This document shows positions 36,640 through 49,079 of a stretch of 64,000 nt of DNA, piece after piece. How positions within the stretch are numbered: the first letter of the stretch is position 1; each line of letters opens with the position of its first letter. The notes under the pieces are model-generated. The model made no database searches, was not told where the DNA came from, and saw nothing but the letters and a program-made list of their open reading frames with translations. The stretch comes from Anisus vortex (taxonomy: Eukaryota > Mollusca > Gastropoda > Planorbidae), in contig OX421509.1 of assembly GCA_949126835.1 (NCBI GenBank), forward strand, positions 15,593,624-15,657,623. Reading direction: 5' to 3'. Position numbers and translations under genes: made by a program.

Positions 36640-38080
36640 GCCTATAGTAAATAGTTTCAGTTTAAATACGGTTTATAGCCTAGGTCTATAGACTATTTAG
36701 TAGTATAGTAAACTATACAATAGACTGATGCACTATTAAATAATGGGGTCTATAGCTATACTTATACTGCTATAGCTCTAGCCCTAGCAGGCTCTATAGT
36801 GGCCTAGTCTATATATAGGCTCTAGTCTAGGTTAAGTAAGAAAAAGTAAAATTACAACAATTTATATTGCAACATATAAGAACGTAATGAAAATAAGTGT
36901 TGAGACTTCTACACAAACAAAGCTTTATAACTATCTAAAATACTATTTATTATTTATTGTATGTTTATTAAGACGAGTTACTAACACTGCGATCACTTGA
37001 TATATTAACTAGGTAACCATTCGCGCTCTAAGCCTATACTATAGAATGTATAATAAATGGGTTATTTTTTGTGTGTCAAAAACTGGTTTAAAATGTTTTT
37101 AAAAAGTAGGCCTTCAGTTAGCGTCCTGGACTTTCGGTTTTTAGTTTTTATGAAGTAATTTTTTTAAAATGAAAAACTAATAATAAATAATAATATAATT
37201 ACAGGTAAAAACCACCAAGTCCCCAGTTAAATAACAAAGGCAAAAAAAGGCTCTGTTTACATATTTTGGCCCCTGATTCATTGCACATGCGCTAAATTGT
37301 TGGAATTATGAATTATAATTTAAAAAATGAAACGGTCTATACCTACTTACTACTTCTTTCATTAATAAAATAGCTTTTAAACATCTTTCTATATGCTTTA
37401 TTAAATGTATTTAAATTACTGGTGAAAAGACTTAACTATTCGGCTAAATTTTCCGAGAGCTGTTTACTATTACTATTTTTTAGGGGGGGGGAACCAATTG
37501 CTTCCTTTTCATTTTGAAAATTAGGTCGTAAAACTTCGTTCAACTAGTTCAATCAGTAAAAATTATAAAGTAGGCCAAAAGTGCAGAGCCCTTGATATTT
37601 TTTTTTACATTTATTTCATGTCTCAATTGTTTTTTTTTTCCTAAATGTAAAAACTATCAAGAGAATACAAAATTTTAGGCTAAGTTTTATTAATCTAATT
37701 GTTTCTTCTCATTTTTACGTGTTTATATCAAATTTTCGTATTTTAAAGGCTCAATGCGTATTTGTGGGACGGTTTGCAAAATTGAGCATTTTGGGGGACG
37801 AATACACAAAATGCGGGTTGGTAGGCATGTACCGGTATAAAATTTATCTTTGAGAAAACAAATATTTGTGGTTTGTGCTTAAAAAAACAATAATGTTGAG
37901 AAAAATATTTCTTATTTAGTATTTTACTCTTTACTACTCTGTAGTTAGGCCTACACTGCATGCATTGAAACTTTAATACTCAACAATGTAATATTTACTG
38001 AACATCCACATACTATTAATTAACCCTATTGTTTTTTCTAACAATTTAAAAAAAGGCAGTGTATAGGCGTCCAGATGAAT
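36640..38080. other. Non-coding stretch with CTATAG/TAGGCCTA-rich segment
   Basis: 36640-36840 is dominated by CTATAG, TAGGCC and similar palindromic words. The remainder is AT-rich with no supported gene. Confidence 0.5.
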
Positions 38081-38090
38081 TGGTTGGCAG

Positions 38091-38543
38091 ATATTGTTCC
38101 GACGGGCAGGTCATGTGACCGCCAGTCAACAAACGCTTTTTTTCCGGCAGACCTAAGTCTATCACGTAGGCCTACAAGCTAAATTTCCAAGCGTTGTCCA
38201 TGGAAAACAATTACATTACCCTAACCCTTTTTATTTAATAAAAATGTAAGAATATCCTTGGCCTGGAACCGAACACCTGCACCTCGACCCGCATGCATCA
38301 AAAATATAATTAATAGATTTTACTAACTGAAAACATTTAAAGAAAATTTCTGAAATTCTTTACAATCTTTAAAATTAATGGAAATTTTTATAAGTCGAAA
38401 AAGAAGAAAAAAGGTATCTGTGACTAATTGAACCCAGTGCGCCCACCAGGCAGTCCGATACGATAGCCACTAAGCCAAGAACGCAAGATAGATTTAGGTC
38501 TGCTGGAAAAATATCTCTCTAGTTATGCCCGTCGGAACAATAT
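38091..38543. mobile_element. Inverted-repeat element (foldback-like)
   Basis: Perfect 18-bp inverted repeats ATATTGTTCCGACGGGCA / TGCCCGTCGGAACAATAT bound the segment, and weaker inverted similarity (GGCAGACCTAAGTCTAT vs ATAGATTTAGGTCTGC) continues inward. It contains the tRNA-like SINE-3 region. No transposase and no clear target duplication. Confidence 0.65.
38300..38490 (-). mobile_element. tRNA-like SINE-3 copy
   Basis: The minus strand has GGCTATCGTATCGGACTG and ACTGGGTTCAATTAG (box B-like), followed by an AT-rich body ending in AAAGATTGTAAAGAATTTCAG. The same order is found at 49080-49560. Confidence 0.5.
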
Positions 38544-38774
38544 TACCCAGCCTACTGGTCCGGTTGCTTAGGGTAATCATATAATGATTAGACTAATCAA
38601 AAGCTTTAGTTGGGCATAGACATAGTCTATATTTGGACGGCAACCTCTTGTTATATGTAACACATTATAGATCTGCTTGACAAGTCAAGTAGACACTGCC
38701 TAAAAAAATTGGAACTATCGTCTGTAACTGTATTAAGATATAATTGAGAGTCATAGAGTTTCTTTTTTAATTTT

Positions 38775-39345
38775 AAATACATGACCATAGTAATGGAATC
38801 ATCTCTTCAATACATTTCTAGTCATCTTCACCAACTCTCAATCAGCACTTCAAACAGTAGTAAGCGAAATCTCACCAAGCTTGAAAGAAATCAACCTATT
38901 AGAACACACTCTGGACTACCTAATAAGCACATACAACATCAACATAACTCTACAAGGATCCCAGGACATATTGGCATACCAGGCAACGAAAAAGCCGACA
39001 GACTGGCTAGAAAGGGAGCTAGCATGGACCAATATGAAAGACCTGTCAGCTACAACACAGTGTGAAAAACAACTTTAAGGAGGAATGGCTCAATCAATGG
39101 GCTCAGGGAACAACTGGAAGAAAACTCAACAAAGAAATGAATCAGCCCAACAAACAACATAAAGTTCCTCCTCCGCAAAGAACAATGTGCACTATATTCC
39201 AGTTGAGAACAGTACATATAGCACTCAACTCACACCTAAATAGAATAAATCCAACTCACCCACCTAACTGCAGGCTGCATAAGAAACTGTGGACCACTTC
39301 CTGCTTGAATGCCCTGAGCTAACCTACCTCAGATACACTCTGCTC
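38775..39345 (+). pseudogene. LINE RNase H fragment
   Basis: Two frames give RIPGHIGIPGNEKADRLARK, EEWLNQWAQGTTGRKLNKE and TIFQLRTVHIALNSHLNRI, then PNCRLHKKLWTTSCLNAL, a decayed CxxC finger. This is the RNase H and C-terminal finger of an I-type LINE. The Asp-bearing first part is frameshifted and there are stops. It is a different family from 45577-46284. Confidence 0.78.
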
Positions 39346-39916
39346 CCCCCCTCAACCTACCTTTACCAACACTGTGCCAACACACTATAAAGTATGTAAT
39401 CATGTAAATATGATTGTCTGGCATTGACTGCAAGAGAGCAAGCAGCTCTGCAGACTGGCTAATATAAGAAGAATACCTTTCTAATGGGTTAGAAGAGTAT
39501 AGAGTCAGCCTATACTCCTGTAGCAAACAAATATTCTTTTACTTTTATTTTGAAAATTTCATGTCACATACAGTATTACTGACATATATTTATATATAGT
39601 ATATAGTATAAGCCTATAGAACAGCCTATAGTTTAATCATTTATAACTAATATAGTAGCTTACAGTAGTTAGCCTTTAAGTAGGCCATGTCTATCATCTT
39701 AGGGCTTAGGCTATAGTAGACCTACTTATAGGCTACTTGTTACATAGTCTAGGGCTATGCTTTTAGTTCTAGACGTTTTATATTGGCCTAATTACTAGTA
39801 TAGGCTACTTACTACTAGTATAGGCTACTTACTACTAAGTATAGGCCTAGTTACTAGTATACTAAGTATAGGCCTAACTATTACTACAGTCTATAGTTAC
39901 TGTCTATACTCTATAG

Positions 39917-40629
39917 CAGGGGTCGGGAACCTTTTTGACTGAGAGGGCCATGAGCACCACATTATTTTGAAAAGTAATTCTTTGATAGCCATACATTATG
40001 TTTAAAACTAAAAATTCAAGTAAGTAAGTAAAGTACCGATCGGACCAAACTGATCATAGGGCTGGTGTAGCAGCGTTCACCAGTTTCTGTGGCCAAGGTA
40101 TACAAGGGGATGTGTGGCCAGCACAATGCCCAGCCGCCTTTACTTTATCCCAACTAATGTCAGGTACCAATCAGAGCTAGGTAGACTCAGGGACACCCTC
40201 AAGTCCTGGGAAAAAATCCGGGCTTCACCAGGATTCAAACCCAGGACCTTCGGATCACCAGCCGAACGCGCTGCCGCTCAGCTACCGTGCCCCCCCCCCT
40301 AAAAAAAATAACAAATTCAAGTTAATTTCCCTTTCATTACAATGAATGCAGGGTTGCTATTTTTCTGTCTTTTAGGTTAGCGGAGTTGATCTCCTTTATC
40401 ACTTCTGATGCTGAGCTGCAGTAGACTTTAGCTCATTTGTAGAATGAAATAGGCCTATTGATACGCAATAAATATGTAGGAATGTAGGCCTAGAACTAGA
40501 TAAAAAGGCGTCTAAAGAAACATTTTTTGTTATAGCCTAATCGAACATTTGTCTGCGAGCCAGATGCAGCCTCAGCCATCAATAGAGCCACATCTGGCTC
40601 GCGAGCCATAGGCAGGTTCCCGACCCCTG
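39917..40629. mobile_element. hAT MITE with 8-bp TSD CTCTATAG
   Basis: Near-perfect inverted ends CAGGGGTCGGGAACCT / AGGTTCCCGACCCCTG. CTCTATAG flanks at 39909-39916 and 40630-40637. A SINE-2 has inserted into it. Confidence 0.92.
40021..40312 (-). mobile_element. tRNA-derived SINE-2, inserted in a hAT MITE
   Basis: The minus strand starts GGCACGGTAGCTGAGCGGCA (box A-like), then GGTTTGAATCCTGG (box B), a body, and a TACTTTACTTACTTAC end. AAATTCAAG flanks it at 40012-40020 and 40313-40321, a 9-bp target duplication. The family recurs at 42313-42567 (+). Confidence 0.88.
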
Positions 40630-40877
40630 CTCTATAGTCTATAGTATAGTAAAATGTGTCTAACTCTAACAGTCTAACTTAACTATAGCATAGCACTATA
40701 GCCTAGTTTGAGTCATTGAATTGTCACTAAATCACTAAAACTAAAACTAGAATTTAGTAGTTTTTTGTTTTTTTTTATATATCCACACAAAATTAAAGCA
40801 AATTCATAATATTTCATAAAAACACGATGCATTAAAATTGAATTTCAAACACATCAAATACGACTGTAAAAAGCTTT

Positions 40878-40919
40878 CCATGAACTTGAAGATAATCATT
40901 CAAGAATTCAAGTTCATGG
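40878..40919. other. Inverted repeat with 12-bp arms
   Basis: CCATGAACTTGA and TCAAGTTCATGG pair around an 18-base loop. Flanking A-runs and T-runs extend the stem. No gene is adjacent. Confidence 0.85.
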
Positions 40920-41589
40920 TTTTTTTTACAATTATGCACTATCGATAATAGGTGTTAATTTAATATATAGTTGTATGTATCATAATCTAATTTTGCAGCA
41001 GCATTGTTAAAAAGTCGATGATACCAATAATACTTACTGATTAAGCTTTTTGAAAGTATACATTCAGTTTTTTCAGCTTGCAATATTATTTTTAAAGGAT
41101 ATAGATCTATATATATACATTTATACAATAAAACAATAACAAAAGAACAGACATTAGAAATTAAAAATAGCGTCTTAGATTTAAATATTTGTAGCGTTTA
41201 AAGGAACAAAAACTACAACGAAACAATAAAAAATTTCTAATTTTATTTAATAACCTCCCATTTTGGATGTGTTTAAAGAAAAAACTTTCTTCAATCCAAA
41301 ATATTCTGAAAATAATATTGAAAATATTATTGAATGAATTTTCATTCAAAGTAAAACTTAGTAAAAAGCAATAATATTTATAAGCAATAATTACATTTTT
41401 TAACAGAAAAGGGAGCTCATCCACAGAAGCAATGGGGGGTAGGGGAAAGAGAGGAGGCGAGCCAACTGTCCAACCTGGTGCATCATTTTGTGTGGCGGCA
41501 TTTTTCAAGGCAAAAATTATGAAAAAGTATCCTAATCAAATGAAGTACTCACACATAGGTCTATATCCACTGGTTAATTTGCTTCTTTG

Positions 41590-41760
41590 GGGGTCGTCCA
41601 TTAATAATGTCAACAAAAGGGTGCGGGGTGAAAATGTTTGACAGTGGTTGAGATGGGGGAGGTCAAGAAAAGTTGACGTTAACAATGTTACTTTCTATAT
41701 TTTTATGATAAATTTAATAAAGAAAGAAATGGAAACTAGTCGTACGTTTGTATGCTATGA
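41590..41760. mobile_element. One end of a GGGG-TCGTC transposon
   Basis: GGGGTCGTCCATTAATAATG followed by TTTGACAGTGGTTGA and AAGAAAAGTTGACGTTAACA, as at 59364 and 10229. I found no matching right end nearby. Confidence 0.6.
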
Positions 41761-41887
41761 CACACGTTCATTCGCTCATCAACAGACTAGTGTTAATAGA
41801 CTATGCCTGACTCTGCTTATACCGGTAGGTTACTAATTTGTTAGCTTCGTAGGTCTACTTCGTGGCCAATAGGCCTACCCTCTAGAT

Positions 41888-42087
41888 CAGGGATCGGCAA
41901 CCTTTTCACAATAGTGTGCCAAAATAAGGATTTCTAATTCATACAGCGTGCCAACATCCCAAAAAGTCATCCTGCTCTTTTCTTGTAGATGAGACTTGAA
42001 TTGTCTTTTTTAGAGCGCTTCCGCGTGCCATTCAAAATCTCTCTGCGTGCCAAGTCTAGCACGCTTTTTGTAGGTTGCCGACCACTG
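41888..42087. mobile_element. hAT MITE (CAGGGATCGG ends)
   Basis: Inverted ends CAGGGATCGGCAACCT / AGGTTGCCGACCACTG. Flanks CTCTAGAT and CTCTAGAC match at 7 of 8. Same family as 2682-2896. Confidence 0.85.
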
Positions 42088-42312
42088 CTCTAGACTCTAG
42101 ATCTAAGCGTAGGGCCTATAGCTAATGAAATAAAAAAAAAATACGATTGGGGATGGGCTGCAAAGGATGTGGGCACCTAGTGCAAGTGGGGATTCTGCTA
42201 ATTATGTGTGTGTAAGTGGGGGCGGGGAGAGAATAGTGCACAACAGTAGGGAGAAGGAAGGTTTATTCTGATATATAAACTAATACATTTTTGTTAACTA
42301 CTTTATAATAGA

Positions 42313-42567
42313 TGAGGCACGGTAGCCGAGCGGAAGCGCGTTCGACTGGCGATCCAAAGGTCCTGGTGGAGGCTAGGTTTTTTCCCAGGACTTGAAAGTG
42401 TCCCTGAGTCTACCCAGCTCTGATGGGTACCTGCCCTTGGTTGGGGTAAAGTAAAGGCGGCTGTGCATAGTGCTAACCACACGATCCGCTAGTATGCCGT
42501 GGCCACACAACGTTGCTTCACCGGCCCTATGGAACAATTTAGTCCGACGGGCCTACTTACTTTACTT
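42313..42567 (+). mobile_element. SINE-2
   Basis: Head GAGGCACGGTAGCCGAGCGG, a degenerate box B, body with CTACCCAGCTCTGATGGGTA, and a CCTACTTACTTTACTT end. A small fragment of the body also occurs at about 3950-3980. Confidence 0.85.
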
Positions 42568-42663
42568 AGGCTTTGTAATAGGTGAAACGTTACAATTAGG
42601 TTGATTAAATATATCTTTTTCATAAATTCAAAGTTTTAATGTGTAAGATAAGATAAGACAAGA

Positions 42664-43500
42664 ATGGGCATTTCTAATAGCGCTTCTATCCATGCTATTA
42701 AATTAGCATCCTCAGTGTGCACTTGCAGTGGCCAAAGAGAAAGATCTTTAATTTCTTTTAAAAAGATACTCTTGTCCCAGATTCTCTTAGCGTCTGAGAT
42801 AAACTGTTCCATAAAGGAGGCGCCACTGATTCAAATGAGCGCACTCCCAGGTAGGCCTACTTCTTTTTGTGTCCATCCAAACTGAGAGTTTTGAGGAGTG
42901 ACTGTGATAAAGAGCGCAGTTCCCTAGATGGCTCATGCCTTGATATAAGCTCTCGAAGATAGGAAGGAGCAATGCCATTTATGCATCCGTACGTAAGGGA
43001 CATAATTTTGTGCTCTATTAGCTTTATCACCGGGAGCCAGTGGAGATCCCTTAGGCTAGTATTGGGGAGATATGATCTTGCCTCCTCACCCCCAAAACAA
43101 TGTGTGCCGCGGTGTAATGCTCTGTAATCTCTGCAACTGGTTCTGGGGCAAACCCCACTGGCAACTAATGCAATAATCCAACTTTGACTGGATCAGAGAG
43201 CCTGCTAAGGTATTGGCCGTCCTTCTATTGAGTTGAGGTCGCAGCTGACCCAGGGCGCGTAGAAGAGACGAACAAGCCTTATCCACGTCACAGACATGTG
43301 GAACCATTGATATTTTATTATCAATAAAAAACGTCAAGGTCTCTAACTGTGTGGGACAACTTTATCTCGGAAGCCCCAACAATGATCGTAGTAATAGCGT
43401 TTTTCCGAAGACTGACATCAAAACCACAGATAATTGCCTTTGTCTTGTCATCATTTAATTTAAGTCCGTTTGCAGCCTTTCATGCCTTAACTGTTGACAG
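42664..43500 (-). pseudogene. LINE-B (CR1/L2-like) 3' end fragment 2
   Basis: The minus strand reads LKLNDDKTKAIICGFDVSLR, ALGQLRPQLNRRTANTLAGS, SKLDYCISCQWGLPQNQLQR, and more with frameshifts, followed by the tail with GCATGGATAGAAGCGCTATT. The order matches the copy at 27225-27985 and extends further upstream into the reverse transcriptase palm. It is broken by frameshifts. Confidence 0.8.
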
Positions 43501-43619
43501 CACTCCTCCACACCACCAACATCACACCACCAACAGCAGCAGTGCAGGCAGACGAACCAGGACGAAGACTCCTGTAAAGATGTCTAATTATCTATAAAAA
43601 AAATAATTGTATTAGGTAA

Positions 43620-44840
43620 AGATGTAGGCTATAATTTTTAGTGGCGTAGTAATGTGCTTTGCTATTGAATATTAATAAATAAGCTACTCTACTGGGACAA
43701 AATAATTCATTATATGTATTTATTTTCATTGAACATGAAATATTTAATGTGTTTATCTATGTCTTTGTTTTTATTTAATATATTAGGAAGTTTCGTCGGG
43801 CACGCCATTTGTTGTTTTCTATATCATAATTTTTTTTACTGATATCGAATTTGTGCATATAGCTGCCATGTTGTTGTTTTTTTAAGTCTATGAATATACA
43901 CATGCAGTAGAGTCTATAGATTTCTCCGGTGTTTAGAATTATTTTCACAAAATAAACGCAGATTAAAAAGTTGTAATGTTAAGCCTCTATTCCTGCTTTG
44001 AAAATTACCTGCTCTTCTGAGATTTTTTTTTTCTCCTGGTGGTTGATACAATTCTATCAATGTTTAAAGCTATTATATTTAAAGTAGGGTTGATAATATC
44101 GCTAATTTTTTAAAACCTATTTTCGGTTCTAGAAATCAGATTGAAAACCCATTATCGATTATATTTTTTTCCAACCACCCCACCCCAATCCTGTTAATAA
44201 TAGCTTAGGCCTAGGCCTACATGTAGGGAAAGCGTTGTTTAGACTATACTTAAAATCGTAACCCAATTATTAGTAGGCTAGTATTTAAAACATGTAAACA
44301 TAGTTTAAAGTTAATTTAAAAAAAAAATTAACGAAAGAACTTAGACATGTCCTTTTTGTGTTCTTTATATGTGATTTTTCTAGGCCGATGTATGAGGTAT
44401 GGGTTTATACTTAGTATATAGGCCCTAGGCCTAGTCTATATTGACTAGATCTACCAAGTAGCCTACAAACGATATTAGCCTAACTTATCCGTGTTTTATG
44501 TCATTTCTGTTCCACCCCCCCCCTCCTTATTATGTACAAATAAGTAGGTCTGTTATGGGTATACGATTGTATGTATGTGCGAGTGTGTACATATTTTTGT
44601 TTATTTACATGCATGGTACGCCTCTAGCTCCAGCCTAAGTCCATATAAATTGTAATTCCTGTATTGTCTTGTCATTTTTTCCGCTTTTTTCAACCTTTTC
44701 ATCTACAAGTAAGGGAGATAACTCAATAATTCTAATACCTTTTTTTTTACTCGTGCACGCGAGCGATATAACAATATCCGTTTTGACCCTAGGCCTACAG
44801 TCACTTGTCTACAGACGTCACCAGATGAAGATCAGGTTAC
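43620..44840. other. AT-rich non-coding stretch
   Basis: No gene seen. 44085-44180 resembles the end of a TAGGGTTG-type MITE but has no partner end. Confidence 0.45.
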
Positions 44841-44974
44841 TCTTATAAGTTTACAGACGTTCCTTCTAGATAGACTTTAAACCTCACTTCACCGGAGTGA
44901 TCGAATCGAGACTAATCTCTTAGGATTCGGAGGACAAACACACTTGTACTACGTAGCACAGCCAGAATTTAAAC

Positions 44975-45539
44975 TAGGGATGTTAAACAAAAACCGGAAT
45001 ACCGGATTCCGGTTTTGAAATCGAAAACGGTTTTGATTTTAAAAACCGGATTTCGGTTTGTTGGTTGGAAGGTAATCATTACTCTAAGTAGCACACCTTA
45101 TAAATTTATTTTTTTGGAAATGGTTCTTGAAATGCCTTGCTAACATAGTAAAACAGTAGGGGTCTAAGTTAATTCTGGATTAACATCGTCATCCTCTTCA
45201 TATCTTCTTAATATTATGGTCAACGATAATTTGAAATTTGATTATCACTATTGAAAGTTAGTATCGGGTTTCATCAATTAGCCAAGATTTTTTTTTTAGT
45301 TTTAAAGAATTTTATGGTAAGGTTTACAATATCATAATTGTATTCCCACAATCAACCTCTTGAATGCCCTGCAAACAATAATTAAGTTTGAACTATTGTT
45401 CAAATATACCTAAAAAAAAACTACGCACACTATTACTTGTGCCATTGCGCAAAAGGGGGGGGGAACCAAAATCCGGTTTTAAACCGGTTTTATGGAACCA
45501 AAAACCGGTTTTGACATAAAACCGGTTTTAACATTCCTA
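44975..45539. mobile_element. hAT MITE inside the LINE 3' region
   Basis: Ends TAGGGATGTTAAA and TTTAACATTCCTA are inverted repeats (12 of 13). Flanks ATTTAAAC and CTTTAAAC match at 7 of 8. Both ends are full of AACCGG/CCGGTT motifs, so single strands could fold. Confidence 0.8.
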
Positions 45540-45576
45540 CTTTAAACCTCACTTCACCGGAGTGATCGAATCGAGA

Positions 45577-46284
45577 CTAATCTCTTAAGATTCGGAGGAC
45601 AAACACACTTGTACTACGTAGCACAGCCAGGTTACCATAAAGGGATGGTGCAAACTGTTGACCATTCCCATCTACTCTTTCCTCCTGCAAGGCAGGGCAG
45701 TCTAAAAGCAAATGCTCGACCATCTCTTCTGATTCAAAGCAGTGTCGGCACCGCGAATCGAAATTGGGCCTAAATCGTCCGAAATAGGCGCCAATAGGGC
45801 AGTGCCCTGTACGGAACTGGGCTATCGTAGCCTGTTCTCTCCTGCGGAGTTTCCACCACGGATTAGCTCGATTTGGCCGTTTTAGTTGCTGCCACACACC
45901 TCGACTCTTGTCAGATTCGTCCCAGTTCTTCAACCATTGTCTTGTCTCCCACTCACGGATCGTTCTGCGGGCACTCTCAAAGGTGGACGGACCCTCTGGG
46001 GTGGGGGTCAGGGATCCCTTCTTGGCCAAGGCATCCACTATCTCATTGCCAGGGACTCCTGCATGACCTGGAATCCACTGCAAAATGACCTTCACCTCGT
46101 ACCTGAGGATCAGATCGGAAATAGCAGCCAACAGTTGGACAAGCAGATTGGGCCATGACCCCAAGCCGTCGATGGCTTGGAGTACTGAAAGCGCATCACT
46201 GAAGATTACAACATCAGCACGAGCAGCTGGGGTTTCCTCAAACGTTTTCCCAATTGCCTCTACAGCAATTCTGATGGCTTCCAT
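45577..46284 (-). pseudogene. LINE RNase H and C-terminal finger fragment
   Basis: This 235-residue open frame holds the RNase H-like region of a non-LTR retrotransposon: VVIFSDALSVLQAI (catalytic Asp context), LQWIPGHAGVPGNEIVDALA (the conserved H-x-G-x-x-x-N-E-x-x-D motif), and a C-terminal CRHCFESEEMVEHLLLDCP finger that typically follows RNase H in I/R1-type elements. RNase H removes the RNA strand during target-primed reverse transcription. The frame's ATG is internal to the element; upstream coding continues in other frames with stops, so the element is dead. Neighbouring plus-strand frames are antisense shadows. Confidence 0.85.
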
Positions 46285-47394
46285 CTCAGCACCAAAGATG
46301 CAGATTCTCCCGCAAGGCCCACTTAGATCAACAAAGTTTTTCTACTGCCTTCGGGTACAACACAAGAGCACCATACACAAAACGCGCTTCGGCTCACTGA
46401 TCCCGCTCCCATTAGCCTCAACGAATCCCGGATATGACCGTACCGTCCTTAGAGCAGCTGCGCGCCTCTCAGTCAGGCAAGCGCCGTGTCCGACTGCTTC
46501 GATCAGGTTCGCCCGTATCTCTGGCAGGTTGAAAGACAGGTGAGGAGGAGGTTCCACTCCCGTCCGCAGGGCCGTGCGGTTGACCGAGAGTCCGATCTCT
46601 GCGCTGAGCTTCAATGCGTGGTGCATAAAGGACTGTATTGAGATCCGTTTCTGCCCTCCCAGAAATCGACGAGCTTCCTGAGAGGCGAACTTTCCTCCAA
46701 CCGTTTATACCGCTCGTATGCAGTAATAACGGCCCTTTTCCTTCTCCCAATCAGAGGCGGCACGTTTGCCATGATTTTAACATGTTGGGGCGGTTCGGAA
46801 CTTTCCACATATTAGTCTGAGGGCTTGATTTTGTCCAACGTCTTTAACGCAGTATCAGACGCATAGATTTGTACCGGGAGGCTATAATCCACTTGAGATC
46901 TTACCGCTCCTAGGTAGAGATTTTTCAACACACTTGCCTTTGCACCCCAGCCAGTACTGGCCAGTCACTTGACAATGTTCAGCTTCGAAGAAGCTTTCTC
47001 TTGGACTAACCTCACATGGTCATACATCGTTAGCTTTCGGTCCAGTGTCACTCCGAGGTAGACCGGCTTCTGGTCGCATGCCAGAGCGCGGCAATCAATG
47101 TTCAGCTCGATCGGGTCTTCTCCAAGGGTAAAGAGCGAATACCTCCATACCACAAAGCTTGGCGTAACAGGCTACTGCGTTCAAATCCTGCTGGGTTAGG
47201 AACCCATTTATCCATTTGTACATGTTAAAGGCGATTCCTAGCCTCTGTAACTTCTAGATAGAAGATTATTACGTCCACTAGGCCCAAAACTCCTGCAGGG
47301 CGACAGGGATCCATCGTTGGCAGGGCTATAACCCGCGACCTGTCAGTTGGTTTTTGGTTGACAGTCCGGTGAACTAACCGCTGGACCAGCCGGC

Positions 47395-48470
47395 TTCTGG
47401 AGACGAGAATGCTGACACGGGTCAAAACGAGGGAAGTCACTTCGCCAAGCACTTGATTACGATCATGTATCTACTCAAAATGCGGAATTTAAAAATTGTA
47501 GGAATACCACTTTCCAAATTTTCATTTTTTACTTCATGAAGTAGTTATACTTGAAACCACAAGATTCCTATCAAAAAGTCTTTGTTATTTTTACTGAGTC
47601 CAACGATATACATACATCATGATACATCCACCCCGGCCCTCTGTCGACCGACAGGGGAGGGAAGTGAGGAAAGTCGTGTTGGGAAGGAGCGATATAACAA
47701 TATCAGTCCCCACCCCTCTCAAAAGGAGGGAAGCTAGAATACTCACTCTTTTAAACCTGTTTCAGCAAGCCTCTTTTACAAAATACACCACCACCCCCCA
47801 CAACCATTTTGTTTGTTTTTTCGAAAGTTTACTTCAATTTGTAGTCTTGATGGAAGGGAAACACAGGAGTTAAAAAAAAAAGAAAGAAAAACTGTCAAAA
47901 ATGTTCTCAATATAAACCCTGCATGCCACTGTCAATCCAAACTTTTCCCCTACGTATAAGCCCAAAAAAGAAATAATCTATGTAATTAGTCATTCTTAAA
48001 ATAAAACGCCAGACGCCCATTAAGAGATTGTCATGAAATCTATTTTAAAACAACTTAAGCTCATTTATTAAATATGTAGGCTATAATAATACTTTATCAT
48101 TTTAAGTAACGATTTTGTAACCTTAGTAAGGGGACACTGTTTACTGTGTCTTTATTATGTCTATACCATTTTTCTTGCTATGTCTTCTATCCTTCTGGTT
48201 TTGTACAATCGAAATAATTGTCTTCTATTCTTTACTTTTAATGCTTAAGAATTTAAATTTTATACTTACTATAATATTTTAACTTCCTCATTATATTGAT
48301 TATTCTACCCTGGGAAGGTGACTAATTAAATGTGAAATTACCATGCAGAATAAATTTTTCTTGATAGGCCTATGTCTTCTATCCCTTTAGTTATGTAAAA
48401 TGAACAAATTGTCTTCTATCCTTTCTTAGTAGCCTAATGGTTATAGTGTCAAAGTTTTGTATTCTTTCCT
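47395..48470. other. Non-coding stretch
   Basis: No family recognised. The 84-codon open frame at 47619 lacks any recognisable domain. I see nothing else here. Confidence 0.4.
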
Positions 48471-48720
48471 TCACTTATCCCGTAACCCGAGACAGGGTCG
48501 TTGGGGCACCATTTTTGACAGTTGGATGATTTTACGCCATTCGTCGCGGTCCTGCGCCGCCCTCTGAGAGTCTGCAAGAGACAAGCCGGTCCACATCCCA
48601 TCGTTTCTTCTGCCTGCCTCTCTTTCTTCCACCCCGCACTGTACCCTGCAGAATGGTTTCAATTACAATGTTATATAATTGATATTGTCCATGCATATTG
48701 CAAATAAACTTCTTAAAAAA
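48471..48720 (-). pseudogene. LINE 3' end fragment (GRxxKRW type)
   Basis: The minus strand reads ILQGTVRGGRKRGRQKKRWD, then after a frameshift WTGLSLADSQRAAQDRDEWR and a terminal VPQRP. This C-terminal segment is shared by many animal LINE polyproteins. Only the end is present. Confidence 0.75.
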
Positions 48721-49079
48721 ATGTATGAGGTATGGGTTCAAAATAAAGCAATAGTTTGTTAACGAAGTGACCGACCAAGTAATAAGAACTTCACCTTTTC
48801 AATTTATCCAGCAAACAAACAATATATATATAAATATAGATCTATATATAACAAAAACAACACGCGCTTTACAAAAACATCTTTTTTTATTGGTCAAAAG
48901 ATAAAAAACTCAATCTTAAAGAATTTTACATAAGTTTTAATAATAAATGAATGGACAATGAAACGCAATTAGAAGATGATGAAATCTTTAAAAAAAAAAC
49001 TCCTTGATTTTCTTTTAGAGGACAAAAAAACGGAATTATCATCAATTTAGAATTTAGACTTATATAATAACAGGCCTAC

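Larger units (their letters stand above)
44875..47250 (-). mobile_element. LINE with RNase H, inserted in SINE-1
   Basis: A 5'-truncated non-LTR retrotransposon, about 2.4 kb including a nested MITE. On the minus strand, frames from about 47200 to 45577 give the end of the reverse transcriptase (PVYLGVTLDRKLTMYDHVR) with frameshifts, then an RNase H-like domain. The 3' end is at 44875. The last ~88 bases (44876-44962) recur at 45541-45629, on the other side of the MITE. Confidence 0.85.
44841..47394 (-). mobile_element. SINE-1 (type A) split by a LINE
   Basis: The tail half lies at 44841-44874 and the head half at 47251-47394. CTTCTAGATAGA occurs at both inner edges (44863-44874 and 47251-47262), a 12-bp target duplication of the LINE between them. 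Confidence 0.82.

Noticed and set aside
46085..46543. 152-codon plus-strand frame
   Set aside because: It is antisense to the LINE reverse transcriptase and RNase H region.
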